A stretch of 64,000 bases of DNA from contig CAKZRR010000009.1 in NCBI GenBank assembly GCA_937146805.1, positions 1-64,000 on the forward strand, written 5' to 3'. A program made the position numbers and the translations under genes. The DNA comes from an uncultured Owenweeksia sp. (GTDB lineage: Bacteria; Bacteroidota; Bacteroidia; Flavobacteriales; Schleiferiaceae). This document shows positions 37,049 to 46,273 of this stretch, piece after piece. Every line of letters begins with the position of its first letter. Positions within the stretch are counted from its first letter, which is position 1. The notes under the pieces are model-generated. The model saw only the letters and a list, made by a program, of their open reading frames with translations, had not been told where the DNA came from and did no database searches.

Positions 37049-37624
37049 ATGAAAAAAAAGTACGCCTCCTTTGTTTTACTCTTGGTCACTTTTACTTTCC
37101 AATGCAAAAAAGAAGAGTCATCAGGCCGTCCAGGCTATCAAATAAGACAATTCTCTATGAAAGTAAATGGTGTTAATTGGACTCCCATTGGAGACGCGAG
37201 CCCTAGGTGCAATGCAATTGAGGTTAGATATCGTGAGTTAGTGCCATTCTATCCGGATGGATTTTTCGGAATTGAAGTGAGTAAATGTGGCGCAAAAGAC
37301 AGCATTGAATCACCAGACAACTTTTTTATACGATTTGAAGATATTTATACTAAAGAAGATTTTAACAGGAAGAGTTTAAGTTTTATCCTTTTTAACAACC
37401 TACATACGAGCTGGAGCAAAGGCGATGACCATGGAATATATGATTCAGTGCTGACCTACTCCTTTACACCTACCGCTTTTCTACCTCAAGATTACAATTG
37501 TACCTGCCCTCCAGATAATTGGGGGAATATTAAGGCAACCTTTGCTTTTGATTTGTTAAATAAGGTAGGTGACACGCTTCATATCACGGACGGAAAGATG
37601 CTCGTTGATTTTTATAATAACTAG
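37049..37624 (+). CDS. hypothetical lipoprotein, second of a tandem pair
   Basis: 191 aa. Signal MKKKYASFVLLLVTFTFQCKKEES, nearly identical to its neighbour's. The C-terminal end DTLHITDGKMLVDF parallels DTLTITNGKFAAIL in the first copy. The middle has diverged strongly. It probably shares the first gene's promoter. It converges with the deoxynucleoside kinase gene, with a 22-nt gap. Confidence 0.7.
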   Translation: MKKKYASFVLLLVTFTFQCKKEESSGRPGYQIRQFSMKVNGVNWTPIGDASPRCNAIEVRYRELVPFYPDGFFGIEVSKCGAKDSIESPDNFFIRFEDIYTKEDFNRKSLSFILFNNLHTSWSKGDDHGIYDSVLTYSFTPTAFLPQDYNCTCPPDNWGNIKATFAFDLLNKVGDTLHITDGKMLVDFYNN

Positions 37625-37646
37625 GCCATTAAAAAAAACAATTATC

Positions 37647-38261
37647 TTAAAACAAGCCGTGCAATTGTCCGTCTATCTTTTGGATAATTTCCCCTAAATG
37701 CTCGGGATTGTTGGCAAACTTGTTTTCATCCACATTAATAATCAACAACTTACCTTTAGTATAATTACTAATCCAAGCTTCGTAACGCTCGTTTAATCGG
37801 TTTAGGTAATCTAGCCTAATATTGTTCTCGTAATCGCGGCCACGCTTTTGTATTTGATCTACCAAAGTAGGAATCGAAGCGCGTAAAAAGATTAACAAAT
37901 CTGGTGCCTTAATAAAGGATTCCATTAGCTCAAAAAGCGATAAATAGTTTTCAAAATCACGGCTAGGCATTAAACCCATGGCATGTAGGTTGGGTGCAAA
38001 AATATGTGCATCCTCATAAATGGTTCTATCCTGAATTACATCCAAACCCGAATCGTGAATTTCCTTTACTTGGCGAAAGCGTGAGTTCAAGAAAAATATT
38101 TGCAGGTTGAATGACCAACGTTGCATTTCTTGGTAAAAGTCATCTAGATAAGGGTTATTGTCCACCTCTTCATACTCAGGTTGCCAATTGTAATGTTTCG
38201 CCAAAAGTTTGGTAAGGGTGGTTTTTCCTGAACCGATATTTCCAGATATAGCAACGTGCAT
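37647..38261 (-). CDS. deoxynucleoside kinase
   Basis: 204 aa. P-loop GNIGSGKTT (7-15), the DR[ST] motif QDRTIYED (about 78-85), and the lid Arg region QKRGRDYE. These define the deoxyribonucleoside kinases that phosphorylate purine or pyrimidine deoxynucleosides in salvage. Which base it prefers cannot be read from the sequence. A second, divergent family member lies at 45517-46137. Confidence 0.9.
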   Translation of the reverse strand: MHVAISGNIGSGKTTLTKLLAKHYNWQPEYEEVDNNPYLDDFYQEMQRWSFNLQIFFLNSRFRQVKEIHDSGLDVIQDRTIYEDAHIFAPNLHAMGLMPSRDFENYLSLFELMESFIKAPDLLIFLRASIPTLVDQIQKRGRDYENNIRLDYLNRLNERYEAWISNYTKGKLLIINVDENKFANNPEHLGEIIQKIDGQLHGLF

Positions 38262-38378
38262 AAAAAAGGGGAGTTAAGATTGGAAGCTAACCCATTAGGC
38301 GAGTTGACCTCCATAATTTTTGCTGTACAAATCTAGCATTTTGAATGGTAATTAAACTATCCAATTACAATTGATTCG

Positions 38379-39170
38379 CTATAAAATGCGGTACACCTGC
38401 AGCTGGTTCAAAGTCAACAAATACAGTTTTTTACCTACTACCTTTAACTGCACCGTTTGCTGGCCTGCTTTTAGCAAAAGTTCATTCTTAGCCAATTTCA
38501 AATCATACCTAAATACATTGTTTTGTTGCAAATAATACAAGCTATTACCACGCACGGTAAAATACTGAACATCGGGCAACTGAATTTGCTCAACCAAAGC
38601 ACCCAAGGCATCAAAATGCCAAATGCCTGAACTGGGAACCAGTAAAAAAACGTGATCTACCGTACTTAACAATTGAACTGGCACAGCTTCCTCCTGTAAG
38701 CTGGCTAGGTTTACACTTTGATTGCTTACCTGCCCCGATTGTAAATTAACGCGTTGCAATTTGTTTGCTGATTGATTGTACGCCCAAACATGCTCTTGAT
38801 CGGAAAAAGAAATAAGCGGCACATCGAGTAAATCCCATTCAAAAAGATTAACCGACTGGCTTAAATTTAACATTCTATCTAGCACCTCAATTTGGTTTAC
38901 CTCCGAGTAAAAAACATACGGATTAAGTGCATTTACTACATCAATATGAGTAATGGTTCCGTTAATGGGGTTGCTATAGGCGGCCTGTTCTTTAAATTCA
39001 TCATTCCATTTTACCAGCGATTCATTTTTAACCAAAAAAATGTTCTCAAACTGATCGACCGCAAAACCTTGTACATTCTTTATCTCATGCTTTACTAGCA
39101 ACTCTAAGGCCGCTTGCTGTGCGCTTAACCATTGCGGCAGCATGGCTAAAAGTAGTATCCAGTTTTTCAA
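38379..39170 (-). CDS. secreted protein, probable beta-propeller-like
   Basis: 263 aa. Signal peptide (MKNWILLLAMLPQWLSAQ), then repeated 40-residue units with a 'hydrophobic-strand-W/F-Dxx' rhythm (NVQGFAVDQFENIFLVKNESLVKWN; IWHFDALGALVEQIQL; FRYDLKLAKNELLLKAG), as in small propellers of envelope proteins. No enzymatic motif. It starts with TTG at 39170, overlapping the GH3 stop as TTGA, so its translation is probably coupled to that of the GH3 gene. Confidence 0.65.
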   Translation of the reverse strand: MKNWILLLAMLPQWLSAQQAALELLVKHEIKNVQGFAVDQFENIFLVKNESLVKWNDEFKEQAAYSNPINGTITHIDVVNALNPYVFYSEVNQIEVLDRMLNLSQSVNLFEWDLLDVPLISFSDQEHVWAYNQSANKLQRVNLQSGQVSNQSVNLASLQEEAVPVQLLSTVDHVFLLVPSSGIWHFDALGALVEQIQLPDVQYFTVRGNSLYYLQQNNVFRYDLKLAKNELLLKAGQQTVQLKVVGKKLYLLTLNQLQVYRIL

Positions 39171-40702
39171 ACGCCTTGCTCTAATGAAGCGTTCATACTC
39201 AAAAGGTTTTCCAAGTGTTTTCGGTTGTTAGACAAGCGCGGCACTTTATGCTGCCCACCCAGTTTACCTTTTTGTTTTAACCAATCGTAAAACAAATTTT
39301 TACGCGCGCAGCGCAGCACAGGCGGAAGCAAAATCATATCCTTATGTCTTTTAGCTTCGTAATCACTGTTCAATTCTTTTAACCTATCATCCAAAATTCG
39401 GGTAAACTGATGTATATCGCCCGGTTTGTCTTCAAATTCAATCAGCCATTCGTGGCCACCACTCTGTCTATCTTCAATATATACCGGTGCCGCGGTGTAC
39501 TCATTAACTTTGGCTCCAGTAATTTCACAGGCCAGCTTTAAGGCATCTTCGGCATTTTCAATAATTAACTCCTCGCCAAACGCATTTATAAAATGTTTGG
39601 TACGGCCGCTTACCTGCACTCTATAAGGACTAATGGAGGTAAATCGAACCGTATCACCTACAATGTAGCGCCACAAACCAGCATTGGTAGATATTACCAA
39701 TGCGTAATTCTTATGCAACTGTACCTCGCTTAACGGTATGGTAGGCGAGTCCTCTCCATCAAACAAATCCATGGGTATAAACTCGTAAAAAATGCCGAAA
39801 TCCAGCATCAACAAAAGCTCATGACTATTGCTTTGGTCTTGGATACCAAAAAAGCCTTCGGACGCATTGTACGTTTCTATGTATTTAAAATTAGCATCCG
39901 GAATTAGCTCGTGAAACTGTTTGCGATAGGGATTAAAATTAACCCCTCCATGCATATACATTTCTAAATTGGGCCATACCTCTAATAAGCTACTGGCTCC
40001 CGTTTTTTCCAATACACGCTTTGCCATAATCAGCATCCACGAAGGCACCCCAGCTAAACTGCTTACATCATCATTAATGGTAGTCTCGGCAATAGCCTCA
40101 ATTTTACTTTCCCATTCATCCATCAAGCTAATTTCGTTGTTGGGTGTACTGCGCATTTCCACCCAAAAAGGTAAATTTTCTATGATAATAGCCGATACAT
40201 CTCCATAGTAGCTTTCGTTACGCGCGTCATTTACAAAAGTGCTGCCGCCTAAACGCAGGCTTTGTCCAGAGAATATTTTGGTTTGAGGATTATTATGGCA
40301 ATACATACTCAATAAATCCTTTCCTCCTTTAAAGTGGCAATCTTCAATAGACTCCTCACTTACCGGTATAAATTTACTTTTATCGTTAGTAGTACCGCTC
40401 GATTTTGCAAACCACTTAATCTCTCCCGGCCACATTACATTAGTTTCTCCCGCGCGCACCCTGTTTACATCATCAATTATAGATTCATAAAAATGAAGCG
40501 GCACCCTATTTTTAAAGGTTTCGTAACTTTTTATATCACCATAGCCATACCTCTTGCCCCATTCTGTATTTTTGGCTTTGTGCAATAAATCAAAAAAAGT
40601 TTCATTTTGCACTTCGTGCGGATACTTCATAAAAAGCTCAATCTGATGAAACCTTTTTTTCATCCGCCAACTAATAAAGGAATTGACTAAATCGATACCC
40701 AT
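39167..40702 (-). CDS. GH3 family acyl-adenylating enzyme
   Basis: 511 aa from the ATG at 40702 (the longer frame from 40735 is not needed). The ATP-loop KSSGTTNDKSKFIPVS (about 100-115) and the downstream YNASEGFFGIQ and GLWRYIVGDTVRF motifs are those of GH3 proteins. Plant GH3 enzymes join amino acids to acyl acids via an acyl-adenylate; bacterial members are common in Bacteroidota but mostly uncharacterised. Substrate unknown. It overlaps the propeller-like gene by 4 nt and is divergent from a DUF2797 gene. Confidence 0.88.
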   Translation of the reverse strand: MGIDLVNSFISWRMKKRFHQIELFMKYPHEVQNETFFDLLHKAKNTEWGKRYGYGDIKSYETFKNRVPLHFYESIIDDVNRVRAGETNVMWPGEIKWFAKSSGTTNDKSKFIPVSEESIEDCHFKGGKDLLSMYCHNNPQTKIFSGQSLRLGGSTFVNDARNESYYGDVSAIIIENLPFWVEMRSTPNNEISLMDEWESKIEAIAETTINDDVSSLAGVPSWMLIMAKRVLEKTGASSLLEVWPNLEMYMHGGVNFNPYRKQFHELIPDANFKYIETYNASEGFFGIQDQSNSHELLLMLDFGIFYEFIPMDLFDGEDSPTIPLSEVQLHKNYALVISTNAGLWRYIVGDTVRFTSISPYRVQVSGRTKHFINAFGEELIIENAEDALKLACEITGAKVNEYTAAPVYIEDRQSGGHEWLIEFEDKPGDIHQFTRILDDRLKELNSDYEAKRHKDMILLPPVLRCARKNLFYDWLKQKGKLGGQHKVPRLSNNRKHLENLLSMNASLEQGV

Positions 40703-40744
40703 GGAATTGCTTTTTGGTAGGCAATAAAAATACAACTTTAGCTT

Positions 40745-41542
40745 ATGAAATTACATACTACCCTAACTAAAATGACTACCTACCTAGATGGGGATGCGCA
40801 TTATATATTACCAGCCGATCATAATTTTATTAAAATAAACCCCCTTATTGGCAAAAGCATTGACCTGCAATTTATTGGTGAAAAATACTGCGCTAGCTGC
40901 GGAGACAAACACGCCAATCTGTACCGTATGGGTTTTTGCAAAAACTGTTTTTTTACTAGTCCCTTGGCGGGGGAAAGCATCATCAACCCTGAGTTGAGCA
41001 CGGCCCATTTAGATAAAGCTGACCGTGATTTAGATTACGAAAAAAGCTACCAACTACAACCACATGTGGTGTATTTAGCCAATAGTGGCGGTCTAAAAGT
41101 GGGTGTTACCAGGGCTTCGCAAAAAACCACTCGATGGACTGACCAAGGAGCATCGGAAGCCATAGTACTGGCCCAAACAGAAAACCGCTACCAAGCCGGC
41201 ATGATTGAGGTGGCTCTAAAACAACATTTATCAGATAAAACCATTTGGCAAAAAATGTTGAAAAACGAAGACCCTGAATTGGATTTACTAAAAGAGAAAG
41301 AGGCCGTAAAAGACAAAATACCTTCCGAATACCAACAATGGCTTAGCTCCGAAGATGAAGTTTACCGAATCAAGTATCCCGTTTTAGAGTATCCGGCCAA
41401 GGTAAAAAGCTTAAACCTAGATAAAAACAGCGGTTTACAAAGTGTATTGAAGGGCGTACGTGGCCAATATCTTATTTTTGAAGGTGGTATCGTTCTCAAC
41501 ATCCGAAGCCATACGGGCTATAGAGTAGCCATTACGGTGTAG
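40745..41542 (+). CDS. DUF2797 family protein
   Basis: 265 aa. A four-Cys zinc-ribbon-like motif (CASCGDKHANLYRMGFCKNC, about 56-75) and LKVGVTRASQKTTRWTDQGASEAIVLAQTENRYQAGMIEVALKQHLSDKT are the DUF2797 hallmark. The second stretch is weakly like a GIY-YIG domain (VGVT..R..Q), as known for this family. No signal peptide. Function unknown; the domain suggests nucleic-acid binding. It overlaps the convergent membrane gene by 11 nt. Confidence 0.85.
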   Translation: MKLHTTLTKMTTYLDGDAHYILPADHNFIKINPLIGKSIDLQFIGEKYCASCGDKHANLYRMGFCKNCFFTSPLAGESIINPELSTAHLDKADRDLDYEKSYQLQPHVVYLANSGGLKVGVTRASQKTTRWTDQGASEAIVLAQTENRYQAGMIEVALKQHLSDKTIWQKMLKNEDPELDLLKEKEAVKDKIPSEYQQWLSSEDEVYRIKYPVLEYPAKVKSLNLDKNSGLQSVLKGVRGQYLIFEGGIVLNIRSHTGYRVAITV

Positions 41543-42491
41543 CCGTGGGTGATTTTTTTTGCCTTAACCAAACTATATTTCCCGCCAAGGCGGGTAAGGC
41601 CACATTGCAAAGCCACATTAATAATGAGGCCTGTACTATAACAGGTTGCAACTCGGGTAGGTTGCTAAAAATCACCAAACCAATGGCCGATTTAGTAAGA
41701 AAATCAAAGGCCGCAACGCTGGGTACAAAAGCCGATAAAGCATAAAACCAAAATACCTGACCAAGTAAAAGTCCGCTAAACTCAACATTGCCAAACAGCA
41801 GCAACAAGCAAATAAACTGCATATTATAGGTTGTAAATTTAAAGGCGGCCAAACTCAGCAGTTTAGTTTTCTCAGTCAGGTTAGGCCTTTCGGCCAGAAT
41901 GTATTTTTGAAACTGCCAGTTTCTTATGTTTTTAGATTGAAACCATCGCTGAAAATTATTCCACTTAAAATAAATCAAAACTAAGCCCGCAACAAGCAAT
42001 AACTGAATAAATCGTAAGCCCCAAAGCTGCGCCTTGTTGAGCTCTGGCAAAAGCCAAAAGCTTGCGCAAATAAGCACCACCACTTTAACCACCAACCTTG
42101 GGAAATGCGACCAAAAGGTAAGCTGCAACACTTTGTTTTTAGCCGCTTTATCTTTTAAATTAAAATAGCGGCCCGCTAACTCCCCTGCATTTACGGGAGT
42201 AATAAATGCCAAAGCATAACTCATTAAATTAATGCTTAGCGCACGAAGGGTTTGTATGGGCTCCACAATACGATGAATTATTTTCCAGATGAACGCATCT
42301 AAAAACAAATTGAGCCCTGCCAATAATAAGAATAACGGTAAGTAAACTTGAGGGTCATGAAACTCAACCGAATATAAATCGTACCAGCTATAGCGCTGCA
42401 ATTTTTGATACACTACACCTATGGCCAGCACAAAAACAAGCCATTTTAAAGTAACCGGAATTTTAGATTTTATATGCTGCGGAATGGCCAT
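41532..42491 (-). CDS. membrane protein resembling the LPG-synthase transmembrane family
   Basis: 319 aa with about seven to eight membrane segments (WLVFVLAIGVVYQKLQ; LLLAGLNLFLDAFIWKII; LMSYALAFITPVNAGELAGRYF). The phrase TPVNAGELAGRYFNLKDKA matches the flippase-like/LPG synthase TM pattern (TPG..GE..R..L). Members are multi-pass proteins with roles in lipid or glycan transfer. It starts 1 nt inside the stop of the queuosine-precursor transporter (TAATG), so coupled translation is likely. Confidence 0.72.
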   Translation of the reverse strand: MAIPQHIKSKIPVTLKWLVFVLAIGVVYQKLQRYSWYDLYSVEFHDPQVYLPLFLLLAGLNLFLDAFIWKIIHRIVEPIQTLRALSINLMSYALAFITPVNAGELAGRYFNLKDKAAKNKVLQLTFWSHFPRLVVKVVVLICASFWLLPELNKAQLWGLRFIQLLLVAGLVLIYFKWNNFQRWFQSKNIRNWQFQKYILAERPNLTEKTKLLSLAAFKFTTYNMQFICLLLLFGNVEFSGLLLGQVFWFYALSAFVPSVAAFDFLTKSAIGLVIFSNLPELQPVIVQASLLMWLCNVALPALAGNIVWLRQKKSPTATP

Positions 42492-43180
42492 TAAAAACGT
42501 AATTCCTCGCCCGGGGCCAAGCTAAAGTACTTCCTGAAAAAATACACCAAAGCATATAGTAAAACGGTATCTACCAAGGCTACCAGTGCTTTAAAAAGCC
42601 AACCATCTAATACCAAGCCCCCAATAAAATTAAAATCTTCAACGCCAATAAAAATTACCGTGGTCACCAATATGGTATCTACTAATTGCGAAAGAATAGT
42701 TGAAAAATTATTCCGTAGCCAAAGGTGCTTCCCTTTGGTAAGGCCTTTCCAAAAATGAAAAAGACGCACATCTAAAAACTGAGCCGCTAAATAAGCAATC
42801 ATTGAAGCCGAAAACACGCGCCATGAGTTTTTGAAAACCACATCAAACTGACCATCATTTACAGGGCTATTGCTTAACGCAGGAAAATAATGCCCCAGAT
42901 ATAAGATGAGTAACACCAGTACTGTGGCAAAAAAACCACTCAATACCACGGCATTGGTCCTTTTACGACCATAGAGCTCCGAAAGTAAATCGGTAATTAA
43001 AAAGGTAATGGGGTAAGGCAGCACCCCTGCCGACACTTTAAATTGCGCAAAACCTAAATCGACCAACACAAATTTATTGGCGATGAGATTACACGCTACC
43101 AAGGCGGCAATAAATAAAGAAGCCAAAACCAGATATAAAAATCCGGCCCTGGCTTCCTTGGTATTTTTAGTGCTATTCAA
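42491..43180 (-). CDS. queuosine precursor transporter (YhhQ/VUT family)
   Basis: 229 aa, about six membrane segments. FLITDLLSELYGRKRTNAVVLSGF (about 60-80) and FLDVRLFHFWKGLTKGKHLWLRNNFSTILSQLVDTILVTTVIFIG (about 135-180) are family hallmarks. Members import the preQ0/preQ1 precursors of queuosine. The start is TTG at 43180 because no suitable ATG exists; it is 5 nt after the sppA stop. With such spacing there is no room for a preQ1 riboswitch, so it depends on the sppA transcript. Confidence 0.88.
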   Translation of the reverse strand: MNSTKNTKEARAGFLYLVLASLFIAALVACNLIANKFVLVDLGFAQFKVSAGVLPYPITFLITDLLSELYGRKRTNAVVLSGFFATVLVLLILYLGHYFPALSNSPVNDGQFDVVFKNSWRVFSASMIAYLAAQFLDVRLFHFWKGLTKGKHLWLRNNFSTILSQLVDTILVTTVIFIGVEDFNFIGGLVLDGWLFKALVALVDTVLLYALVYFFRKYFSLAPGEELRF

Positions 43181-43185
43181 ATTGA

Positions 43186-44943
43186 TTAGTCAATAATAAG
43201 ATCGTACTCCAAACGCGCCTGATAGCCCTGCATTTTCTCTAACCTGCTGTAAAAATCAAAGTAACGGGCGTTTTCACCCAGCTTGCTTTTCACAAACTTG
43301 GCCTCTACATCTCCTCCTAATTCTTTTAGTAATTTTTGAAGAGGATCTTCCAGTTTAGGATATTCTACTACGCGGTATTCACCTTCAATTCCGGCCATGT
43401 TTTTAGCAATTTCGATAGCATCATCCAAACCACCTAGCACATCTACCAAACCTAATTCCAATGCCTTTACTCCTGAGTACACATGCCCGCCACCAACTTC
43501 ATTAACAAAATCCACGTCTAAATTTCGACCATCTGCTACACGTTGTTTAAACAAGGTATATACTTCATCTACTTGGCTAATCAGCATACGTATTTCACCG
43601 GGTGTTAAATCTCTGTCCAATGTTCCTAAATCTGCATAATGGTTGGTAGGAACCGTTTCGATATTTATACCTAGTTTTTCATTCATCAACTCTTGAGCGG
43701 TAAAAAACAAACCAAAAACACCAATACTACCCGTAACCGTACTTGGTTGTGCCACAATGGTATCTGCCAAGCAGGAAATGTAATAACCGCCACTAGCCGC
43801 CACATCGCCCATAGAGGCTACTAACGGTTTTACCTCTTTAGCTAACTGAACCTCGCGCCAAATAACCTCAGAAGCCAAAGCGCTACCACCGGGGCTATTC
43901 ACACGGAGTACAATAGCTTTTACTTTATCGTTGGTCCGGGCATCTCTAATGGCCTTTGCAATTCTATCCGAACCAATGCTGTACTCGCCACCATCGCCAC
44001 TTACAATTTCGCCTTGTGCTACAATTACCGCAATTTTATCTGCCTTATAATTGGTTTTGGATGGTTTGCTTTCTAAGTAATCTTTCACCGAAATAAAGCC
44101 CCAATCACCGCCACCTACATTGGTAGCTCTGTCTAAAGCTTCTTGCACTTGATCGTAATAAACTGTGCCATCAATCATATTATTTGCCATGGCCTCAACA
44201 GAGCTCGTTACCGTCATACTATCCGCCAAGGCATTCAGTTTGTCTGAAGTAATATTTCTTGCCTCACCAATGGTGGCTAACATTTGCCCCCAAAAACTTC
44301 CAAGTAAATCTGTGAGCTGTGCTCTATTCTCCACACTCATATCTTGTCTTAAAAAAGGCTCTACTGCGCTTTTATATTTATTCCCTGTAGCACGTAACAC
44401 TACCGGCTTTACTCCTAATTTATCCAAAGCCTCTTTATAATAAGTAACCGAACCATTTAAACCCGTCCACTCCACAAAGCCAGCAGGGTTCATCAAAACA
44501 CTATCTGCTATTGATACAAGGTATAAGCCCTTCTGGCTCATTACCTCTGAATAATTATAAATGAATTTCCCGCTCTCCTTAAATTCTCCCAAGGCATTTC
44601 GAAACTCTGCTAACGTAGCAGTGCCTGCTATTGGGATGGCTCCGTTTAAATAAACACCTTCAATTCTATCATCATTAGCCGCTTCTTTCAAAGCCTCTTT
44701 TAAATTATTGAGTCCCATGGCATCATCACTCATAATTCCCAAATCACTCAATCCTGCAAAGGGGTTATTCTCTACTCGCTCGCGTATCATGGTATTCACA
44801 TTTATTTTTAATACCGAATGATTACTTACTTCCACTTTATCCTCACTAAGGGAAACTAGAGAAGCCATAAAAATAAAACCTATAAAAATAAAGAGACCAA
44901 AGCCGAGAATTACGGCCAGTAACATTTTCAAAAAAGTCTTCAT
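43186..44943 (-). CDS. sppA: signal peptide peptidase SppA, long (67K) type
   Basis: 585 aa. N-terminal membrane anchor (LLAVILGFGLFIFIGFIFMASLV), then tandem ClpP-like halves. The Lys is in RATGNKYKSAVEPF in the first half, and the nucleophile Ser is in SMGDVAASGGYYISC in the second half. It degrades cleaved signal peptides in the inner membrane. First gene of the sppA-yhhQ-LPG-like leftward transcript; divergent from folK. Confidence 0.93.
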   Translation of the reverse strand: MKTFLKMLLAVILGFGLFIFIGFIFMASLVSLSEDKVEVSNHSVLKINVNTMIRERVENNPFAGLSDLGIMSDDAMGLNNLKEALKEAANDDRIEGVYLNGAIPIAGTATLAEFRNALGEFKESGKFIYNYSEVMSQKGLYLVSIADSVLMNPAGFVEWTGLNGSVTYYKEALDKLGVKPVVLRATGNKYKSAVEPFLRQDMSVENRAQLTDLLGSFWGQMLATIGEARNITSDKLNALADSMTVTSSVEAMANNMIDGTVYYDQVQEALDRATNVGGGDWGFISVKDYLESKPSKTNYKADKIAVIVAQGEIVSGDGGEYSIGSDRIAKAIRDARTNDKVKAIVLRVNSPGGSALASEVIWREVQLAKEVKPLVASMGDVAASGGYYISCLADTIVAQPSTVTGSIGVFGLFFTAQELMNEKLGINIETVPTNHYADLGTLDRDLTPGEIRMLISQVDEVYTLFKQRVADGRNLDVDFVNEVGGGHVYSGVKALELGLVDVLGGLDDAIEIAKNMAGIEGEYRVVEYPKLEDPLQKLLKELGGDVEAKFVKSKLGENARYFDFYSRLEKMQGYQARLEYDLIID

Positions 44944-44961
44944 AAATGATTGTGCTATTTA

Positions 44962-44969
44962 TAGTTTTG
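44962..44969 (+). promoter_or_regulatory. candidate -7 element for folK
   Basis: TAGTTTTG, 47 nt upstream of the folK TTG start and divergent from sppA. The nearest TTG is too close for a -33 box. Confidence 0.4.
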
Positions 44970-45016
44970 ACCCCGCTAAAGGCCAGTTAAAAATACAGTT
45001 GCAAGAATAAGGAATT

Positions 45017-45520
45017 TTGGAGGGTAAAGATAACAATGTACTGATTCTACTAGGAGGTAATTTAGGAGAGGTTGCGGCTAATTTTAAGAAAGCTATTTCC
45101 CTATTAAAAGAGGTAGGTACTTTAAACGCTATCAGCGGATTATATCAAAGCGCTCCCTGGGGCATGGAAAGCAAGGATCTCTTTTACAACAAAGCTCTAT
45201 CCCTTACTACGCAACTTAATGCAAATGAATTGCTTAAAAAGACTCAAGAAGTAGAGCAACATATAGGTAGAGCAAAAAATAAACATAGCGAAGGTTATGA
45301 GTCCAGAGTAATTGATATTGATATTCTATTTTACAATTTTGATGTTTTGAAATCCTCCACATTAGAAATTCCTCATCCGCGACTTCATTTGCGTAACTTT
45401 ACCTTACTGCCCTTAATGGAGATTGCTCCTAACTTTAATCACCCCATTTTGAAACAGCAAGTTCATGAGTTGCTAAAAAACTGCCCTGATACTGGCTGGG
45501 TAAAAAAGGTAAACGAATGA
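45017..45520 (+). CDS. folK: hydroxymethyl-dihydropterin pyrophosphokinase
   Basis: 167 aa. LLGGNLGEVAANFKKA at the N-terminus, the metal-binding RVIDIDILFYN and PHPRLHLRNFTLLPLMEI are the standard HPPK motifs. It transfers pyrophosphate from ATP to the pterin in folate synthesis. The start is TTG at 45017, because no in-frame ATG lies before GGNLG. It overlaps the following kinase gene by 4 nt. Confidence 0.93.
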   Translation: MEGKDNNVLILLGGNLGEVAANFKKAISLLKEVGTLNAISGLYQSAPWGMESKDLFYNKALSLTTQLNANELLKKTQEVEQHIGRAKNKHSEGYESRVIDIDILFYNFDVLKSSTLEIPHPRLHLRNFTLLPLMEIAPNFNHPILKQQVHELLKNCPDTGWVKKVNE

Positions 45521-46137
45521 AGTATGTTGCTTTAGAAGGAAACATTGGATCAGGCAAAACCACCATTTCTAAAATGCTGGCAAAATCGCTCAATGCTAAA
45601 TTAATATTAGAGGAGTTTGCCAACAATCCTTTTTTAGCTCAGTTTTATCAAAACCCTGAACGTTACGGGTTTTCTTTGGAAATGTCGTTTTTAGCCGATA
45701 GATTCCATCAACTTCAATCTGTAGTAAGTGATGACTTATTTTACCCGATCACTATTGCAGACTACTCCATTCACAAAAGCCTGATTTTTGCACAAAACAG
45801 CTTACAAGGCAATGAGTTTGATTTGTACAACAATTTGTTCCAAATAATAGCTCGAAATTTACGTCAGCCCGATTTAATTATTTATTTAAACAGGCCTTTA
45901 CCAACACTCCTTCAACACATTAAGAAACGGAATCGCCCCTATGAATTAGGCATCACGGACACCTATCTTAGTCAGATATATAAAGGGTATATTAACTATT
46001 TTAAGCAAAATAAGCAGTTAACAGTTGCCATTATAGATGCTGACAAGTACAATTTTATAAATAATTTATCTGATTTAAAACAACTGGAAAAACTTATTTA
46101 TCAACCGCTTAAGCCTGGAATACACCTGATAAATTAA
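45517..46137 (+). CDS. deoxynucleoside kinase, divergent subfamily
   Basis: 206 aa. P-loop GNIGSGKTT (8-16), as in the kinase at 37647-38261. In place of the usual DRSxxED the motif reads ADYSIHKSLIFAQ, so the family's Arg is Tyr and the acidic pair is Lys-Ser. The lid region is KKRNRPYELGI. It appears to be a kinase subfamily tied to folK: it overlaps folK by 4 nt and is translated with it. Substrate preference may differ from the first kinase. The overlap with a folate-synthesis gene fits nucleotide supply. Confidence 0.85.
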   Translation: MKYVALEGNIGSGKTTISKMLAKSLNAKLILEEFANNPFLAQFYQNPERYGFSLEMSFLADRFHQLQSVVSDDLFYPITIADYSIHKSLIFAQNSLQGNEFDLYNNLFQIIARNLRQPDLIIYLNRPLPTLLQHIKKRNRPYELGITDTYLSQIYKGYINYFKQNKQLTVAIIDADKYNFINNLSDLKQLEKLIYQPLKPGIHLIN

Positions 46138-46192
46138 CAACGTATTCTCAATAAAAAAGTGAACAAAAAATGTGCTGGTGTTTACTTATTTA

Positions 46193-46200
46193 TATTTTTG
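46193..46200 (+). promoter_or_regulatory. candidate -7 element for the OmpA-family gene
   Basis: TATTTTTG, 73 nt upstream of the ATG. A good -33 TTG is missing. The leader would include the hairpin at 46207-46240. Confidence 0.5.
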
Positions 46201-46206
46201 CCAAAT

Positions 46207-46240
46207 AATTCTGCAATTTAGGTTTATTGATTGCAGAATT
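46207..46240 (+). promoter_or_regulatory. leader hairpin of the OmpA-family gene
   Basis: 11-bp perfect inverted repeat (46207-46217, 46230-46240) with a 12-base loop, close to the expected mRNA 5' end. Leader stems stabilise ompA mRNA in E. coli; a similar role here is inference. Confidence 0.45.
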
Positions 46241-46273
46241 TGAACCAACATAAGTTACCTAAAAATTACATTT

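Noticed and set aside
42460-43200. preQ1 riboswitch before the queuosine-precursor transporter
   Set aside because: The gene starts 5 nt after the sppA stop, leaving no room for an aptamer.
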